Positions 5,961 to 8,877 of a stretch of 8,877 nt of DNA are shown piece after piece. The DNA is from an uncultured Phycisphaerales bacterium (GTDB lineage: Bacteria > Planctomycetota > Phycisphaerae > WQYP01): contig CALCHA010000666.1 of assembly GCA_937901265.1 (NCBI GenBank), positions 1-8,877 on the forward strand, in the 5' to 3' direction. Numbering within the stretch: the first letter of the stretch is position 1; each line of letters begins with the position of its first letter. The notes beneath the pieces were generated by a model. It did no database searches. It was not told the DNA's origin and was given only the letters and a program-made list of their open reading frames with translations. The position numbers and the translations under genes are program-made.

Positions 5961-7724
5961 ATGCCTCGCAAATCCGCTCCCCCCGCGGCCTTGGAAAAAT
6001 GCCCGACCGGGATCAATGGCCTCGATGAGGTCATTCATGGCGGGCTTCCCCGCGGGCGCCCCACCCTGGTATGCGGTAGCGCCGGCTGCGGAAAATCCCT
6101 TCTGGGCATCGAGTTCCTCGTCCGCGGCGCGGTGGAGTTCAACGAGCCCGGCGTCCTCATGACCTTCGAAGAATCGGCTGAGGACATCAAGAAGAACGTG
6201 GCCTCGCTGGGCTTCGATCTCGACGATCTCATCCGCCGCAAGAAGATCGCCATCGATTTCGTGCATGTGGAGCGTTCGGAAATCGAGGAGAACGGCGAGT
6301 ACGACCTCGAAGGGCTGTTCGTGCGGCTCAACTACGCGATCTCGAGCATCGGCGCCAAGCGCGTGATGCTGGACACCATCGAGACGCTCTTCTCGGGCCT
6401 GTCCAATCCCGCCATTCTCCGCGCGGAGCTGCGCCGCCTCTTTGCCTGGCTTAAGGAGCGAGGCATGACCACCGTCATCACCGGCGAGCGCGGCGAAGGC
6501 GCGCTGACCCGCCAGGGGCTCGAGGAATATGTTTCTGATTGCGTGATCCTTCTCGACCACCGCGTCAACGGTCAGATTTCCACCCGTCGTCTGCGCGTCA
6601 TCAAATACCGCGGATCGACCCACGGCACCAACGAGTACCCCTTCCTCATCGATTCCGATGGTATCACCGTCCTGCCCATCACCTCCATGTCGCTCAACCA
6701 CCCCGCATCGACGTCCCGCATCTCCTCGGGCGTGCCGCGGCTGGATGCCATGCTCAACGGAAAGGGTTTCTTTCGCGGCTCATCAATCCTCGTCACCGGC
6801 ACCGCGGGCACCGGCAAGTCGTCGCTCGCCGCCCACTTCGCCAACGCCGCCTGCGCCCGCGGCGAACGCGTCATGTACTTTGCGTTTGAAGAATCCAGGT
6901 CGCAGATCATCCGCAACATGGCTTCCATCGGCCTGAACCTGGGGCAGTGGGAGGAGCAGGGGAAGCTCCAGTTTCTCAATGCGCGGCCGACGGCGTTCGG
7001 CCTGGAAATGCACCTGGCGCTGATCCACAAAGCCATCGTCCAGTTCAAGCCGACCGCCTGCGTCTTCGATCCCGTCACCAACCTGCTTCAGGGTGCCGGC
7101 TCGATCGAAGAAGTCACCGCGATGCTCACCCGCCTCATCGACTTTCTCAAATTTCGCCAGACCACCGCGTTCTTCACTTCCCTCACCACCGGCGTGCAGG
7201 CGCGGGAATCGACCGACGTCGGCATTTCGTCGCTGATGGACACGTGGCTGCTTTTGCGTGACCTCGAAACCAATGGCGAACGCAACCGCGCCCTCTACGT
7301 CCTCAAGGCCCGCGGCATGGCGCACTCGAACCAGGTCCGGGAGTTCCTTCTCACCAGCAAAGGCATCGATCTGATCGATGTTTACGTCGGGCCCTCGGGT
7401 GTCCTCACCGGCAGCGCCCGGCTCGCTCTGGAGGCGGAGGAACGTGCCGCCGGGCTGCTGCGGGAGCAGGAGCTGCAGGTGCGCTCCCGCGCCGCCGCCC
7501 GCCGCCGCATCGAGCTCGCCGCCCGCATCCAGGCCCTGCAGGCGGAACTCGACGCCGAGGCGGACGAGCTCACCTTGTATCGTCTGCACAATGAGGAGCG
7601 TGACGAAGTGCTCACGAGCGATCGGGCATCCCAGGCCCGCCCACGTCACGCCGATGCCGGACAGCAGTCACCGGCAAAAAGGACCAGCGGGACGCCCGCG
7701 CACCACGGAGGCCGCCGCCGATGA
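5961..7724 (+). CDS. kaiC: KaiC-type circadian clock ATPase/kinase, two RecA domains plus coiled-coil tail
   Basis: KaiC forms hexamers that hydrolyse ATP slowly in domain CI and phosphorylate themselves in CII; in cyanobacteria this is the core of the clock. The 587-residue protein has CI with Walker A GSAGCGKS (39-46), the catalytic pair Glu70-Glu71 and a Walker B-like VMLD (135-138). CII has GTAGTGKS (280-287), Glu310-Glu311 and CVFD (367-370). Aligned to cyanobacterial Kai[13 protein letters not shown] (417-428) places Thr418, Ser423 and Ser424 at the Thr426, Ser431 and Thr432 positions. The Ser-Ser pair is typical of KaiC2-type proteins. The C-terminus differs from the cyanobacterial KaiA-binding tail: residues about 489-548 are charged, heptad-like and probably coiled coil, followed by a basic disordered tail. 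The start at ATG 5961 has only a weak GAG (5951-5953) ahead of it. The stop overlaps the next gene by 4 bases (ATGA). Confidence 0.93.
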   Translation: MPRKSAPPAALEKCPTGINGLDEVIHGGLPRGRPTLVCGSAGCGKSLLGIEFLVRGAVEFNEPGVLMTFEESAEDIKKNVASLGFDLDDLIRRKKIAIDFVHVERSEIEENGEYDLEGLFVRLNYAISSIGAKRVMLDTIETLFSGLSNPAILRAELRRLFAWLKERGMTTVITGERGEGALTRQGLEEYVSDCVILLDHRVNGQISTRRLRVIKYRGSTHGTNEYPFLIDSDGITVLPITSMSLNHPASTSRISSGVPRLDAMLNGKGFFRGSSILVTGTAGTGKSSLAAHFANAACARGERVMYFAFEESRSQIIRNMASIGLNLGQWEEQGKLQFLNARPTAFGLEMHLALIHKAIVQFKPTACVFDPVTNLLQGAGSIEEVTAMLTRLIDFLKFRQTTAFFTSLTTGVQARESTDVGISSLMDTWLLLRDLETNGERNRALYVLKARGMAHSNQVREFLLTSKGIDLIDVYVGPSGVLTGSARLALEAEERAAGLLREQELQVRSRAAARRRIELAARIQALQAELDAEADELTLYRLHNEERDEVLTSDRASQARPRHADAGQQSPAKRTSGTPAHHGGRRR

Positions 7725-8110
7725 TTCGCAAATCTCCCCGCACATCCGCCCGGAGCGTGAGCAAGCGCGCCGCGCCGGCGAAGAAGACAAAGGCTGCCGC
7801 GGCACCAGCCTCCGCCCCCCGCTCCGCGGACGCGTGGAACCTACGCCTGTACGTCGCCGGTCAGACGCCCAAGTCGCTGACGGCGTTCGCCAACCTCAAG
7901 CGCATGTGCGAAGAGCATCTCGCCGGGCGCTACATCATCGAGGTCATCGATCTGCTGAAGGATCCGCAGCTCGCCGCGGGAGACCAGATTCTCGCGATTC
8001 CAACACTCGTGCGAAAAGTTCCGGCACCCATGAGAAAGATCATCGGCGACCTCTCGAACCAGGAAAAATTCCTCGTCGGATTTGATCTGAAGATTCAGTC
8101 CCGGTCGTGA
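7721..8110 (+). CDS. kaiB: KaiB-family protein, first copy, with basic N-terminal tail
   Basis: KaiB is a metamorphic thioredoxin-like protein that binds the CI ring of phosphorylated KaiC after switching fold. This 129-residue copy has a KaiB core from about 38 to 126: [20 protein letters not shown] (41-60), [20 protein letters not shown] (75-94) and [17 protein letters not shown] (107-123). The Gly-x-Asp that governs fold switching in Thermosynechococcus KaiB (Gly89, Asp91) is kept as Gly120 and Asp122. The first 37 residues are Arg/Lys/Ala/Ser-rich, probably disordered, and absent from cyanobacterial KaiB. CGGAGG at 7706-7711 stands 9 bases before the ATG, which overlaps the kaiC stop, so the two are translationally coupled. 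The family call is firm; whether it binds this KaiC is inferred from the operon. Confidence 0.92.
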   Translation: MIRKSPRTSARSVSKRAAPAKKTKAAAAPASAPRSADAWNLRLYVAGQTPKSLTAFANLKRMCEEHLAGRYIIEVIDLLKDPQLAAGDQILAIPTLVRKVPAPMRKIIGDLSNQEKFLVGFDLKIQSRS

Positions 8111-8118
8111 GGCGTTCC

Positions 8119-8559
8119 ATGGCCAAGAAAAAGCCGGCGACGAACCCCTCCAACCCGCCTCCGGAGCGCACCAGCCGCCCTTCGCGCAAGCGCCCGGCCA
8201 GCGCCGCCGCCCCCTTCCACGACGCCGTCGCTGAGTTTGAACGCACCCTCGAGCGCGCCGCAAGGCCCGGGGGCGGTGAACACTACGTGCTGCGTCTCTA
8301 CGTCACCGGCTCGACCGCCCGCTCCACCGCCGCCATCGCCAACATCCGCACGCTCTGCGAACGCTTTCTTTCCGGCCGCTACGACCTCGAAATCATCGAC
8401 GTCTACCAGCAGCCGGTACTTGCCCAGGGCGACCAGATCATCGCCGCTCCGACGCTCATCAAAAAACTGCCTTTTCCGCTGCGCAAAGTGGTCGGCGACC
8501 TGTCGAACCTCGACCGGGTCCTGATGGGACTCGACCTGCGCCCGCGCCCCGCGTCCTGA
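8119..8559 (+). CDS. kaiB: KaiB-family protein, second copy, with long Pro/Ala/Lys-rich N-terminal extension
   Basis: This is a second KaiB paralogue, 146 residues from the ATG at 8119. Its core runs from about 56 to 141: YVLRLYVTGSTARSTAAIAN (56-75), IIDVYQQPVLAQGDQIIAAP (92-111) and VVGDLSNLDRVLMGLDL (124-140), with the fold-switch Gly137 and Asp139 kept. The extension before the core is longer than in the first copy and of different sequence. It starts as a basic, Pro-rich stretch (1-31) and then holds a likely helix, HDAVAEFERTLERA (34-47). A GTG at 8107 overlapping the upstream stop (GTGA) is an alternative start, but the ATG at 8119 has GAGG at 8109-8112 six bases ahead. The two KaiB cores differ at many positions, so this is an old duplication, not a recent one. 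Distinct partners or timing roles are inferred. Confidence 0.9.
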   Translation: MAKKKPATNPSNPPPERTSRPSRKRPASAAAPFHDAVAEFERTLERAARPGGGEHYVLRLYVTGSTARSTAAIANIRTLCERFLSGRYDLEIIDVYQQPVLAQGDQIIAAPTLIKKLPFPLRKVVGDLSNLDRVLMGLDLRPRPAS

Positions 8560-8572
8560 CCAGGTGCCCTGA

Positions 8573-8877
8573 ATGTCCAAGCAGCCGCGCAACACGCCGA
8601 AAAAAATGCAGCTGGCGGACCTGCGCGCCCGCCTTGCGGAGCTGGAGGAGACCCTGCAGGCCATCCGCTCGGGCGAGGTCGACGCCCTGATCGTCAACGG
8701 TCCGCGCGGCGACCAGGTCTACTCGCTCAAAGGGGCGGAACAGTCCTACCGGGCGTTTGTCGAGCAAATGCAGGAGGGGGCCGTCACGCTCGACGCCGCC
8801 GGAATGGTCCTTTACTGCAACCGCCGCTTCGCCGAGATGGTGGGTGCCGACTTCGCGATCATGCACAAGACGCGCAC
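8573..8877 (+). CDS. PAS-domain sensor protein, probably histidine kinase (N-terminal part only)
   Basis: The frame runs from the ATG at 8573 to the end of the window without a stop, giving 101 residues. After a short basic start comes a coiled coil, MQLADLRARLAELEETLQAI (12-31). Next is the stretch SGEVDALIVNGPRG and a KGAEQSYRAFVEQMQEGAV linker, then the first strands of a PAS domain (VTLDAAGMVLYCNRRFAEMVG, about 74-94). This N-terminal arrangement recurs in PAS sensor histidine kinases, some of them next to kaiBC genes outside cyanobacteria. The kinase core itself lies beyond the window, so the enzyme class is inferred. AGGTG at 8562-8566 stands 6 bases before the ATG, and only 13 bases separate it from the second kaiB, so it is probably the signal output of the same operon. 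Confidence 0.8.
   Translation, partial: MSKQPRNTPKKMQLADLRARLAELEETLQAIRSGEVDALIVNGPRGDQVYSLKGAEQSYRAFVEQMQEGAVTLDAAGMVLYCNRRFAEMVGADFAIMHKTR

Noticed and set aside
5853..6701. Long - strand open frame opposite the kaiC CI domain
   Set aside because: It lies antisense to conserved Walker motifs and shows no family of its own; the same holds for the - strand frame at 6783-7649.

Overview
The window is GC-rich bacterial DNA, packed with protein genes and lacking any RNA gene, phage gene, insertion sequence or CRISPR array that I can see. The gene content (aroB, dprA, a large FeoB with a small Cys-rich partner, and a KaiC with two KaiB paralogues but no KaiA) fits a non-cyanobacterial, environmental Gram-negative lineage. 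Planctomycetota or Verrucomicrobiota would be my guess, held weakly, because nothing here fixes the phylum. Two anomalies in G-runs (a lost base in dprA and two odd glycines in aroB) suggest either real mutation or assembly error in a metagenome-derived contig.

Region 1 (1-3106, + strand): the C-terminal two thirds of 3-dehydroquinate synthase (aroB); a secreted WD40-like beta-propeller protein that starts at the aroB stop; and dprA, the ssDNA-binding RecA loader for natural transformation, broken into two overlapping frames by a one-base loss near 2250. Region 2 (3135-5734, - strand): ferrous-iron transporter feoB followed by a 76-residue FeoB-associated Cys-rich membrane protein. dprA and the small feo gene converge on four tandem copies of a 16-bp repeat (3102-3165), which supply the stop codons of both genes. 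Region 3 (5735-5960): a divergent intergenic region. It holds a sigma70-like promoter for feoB overlapped by a 19-bp Fur-box-like palindrome, and a weaker candidate promoter for the rightward genes. Region 4 (5961-8877, + strand): kaiC, kaiB, a second kaiB, and the start of a PAS sensor protein (probably a histidine kinase) that runs off the window. These genes overlap or are spaced by 8-13 bases and look like one operon.

The most interesting unit is region 4. It looks like a KaiA-independent KaiBC module: KaiC has two intact ATPase domains, a Ser-Ser phosphosite pair as in KaiC2-type proteins, and a C-terminal predicted coiled coil. Both KaiBs keep the fold-switch Gly-x-Asp and carry long basic or Pro/Ala-rich N-terminal tails. 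A plausible reading is a KaiC phosphorylation or ATPase timer read by two different KaiBs and passed to the PAS sensor kinase. Such clusters are known in broad outline; the two-KaiB arrangement with unlike tails is the part worth testing.
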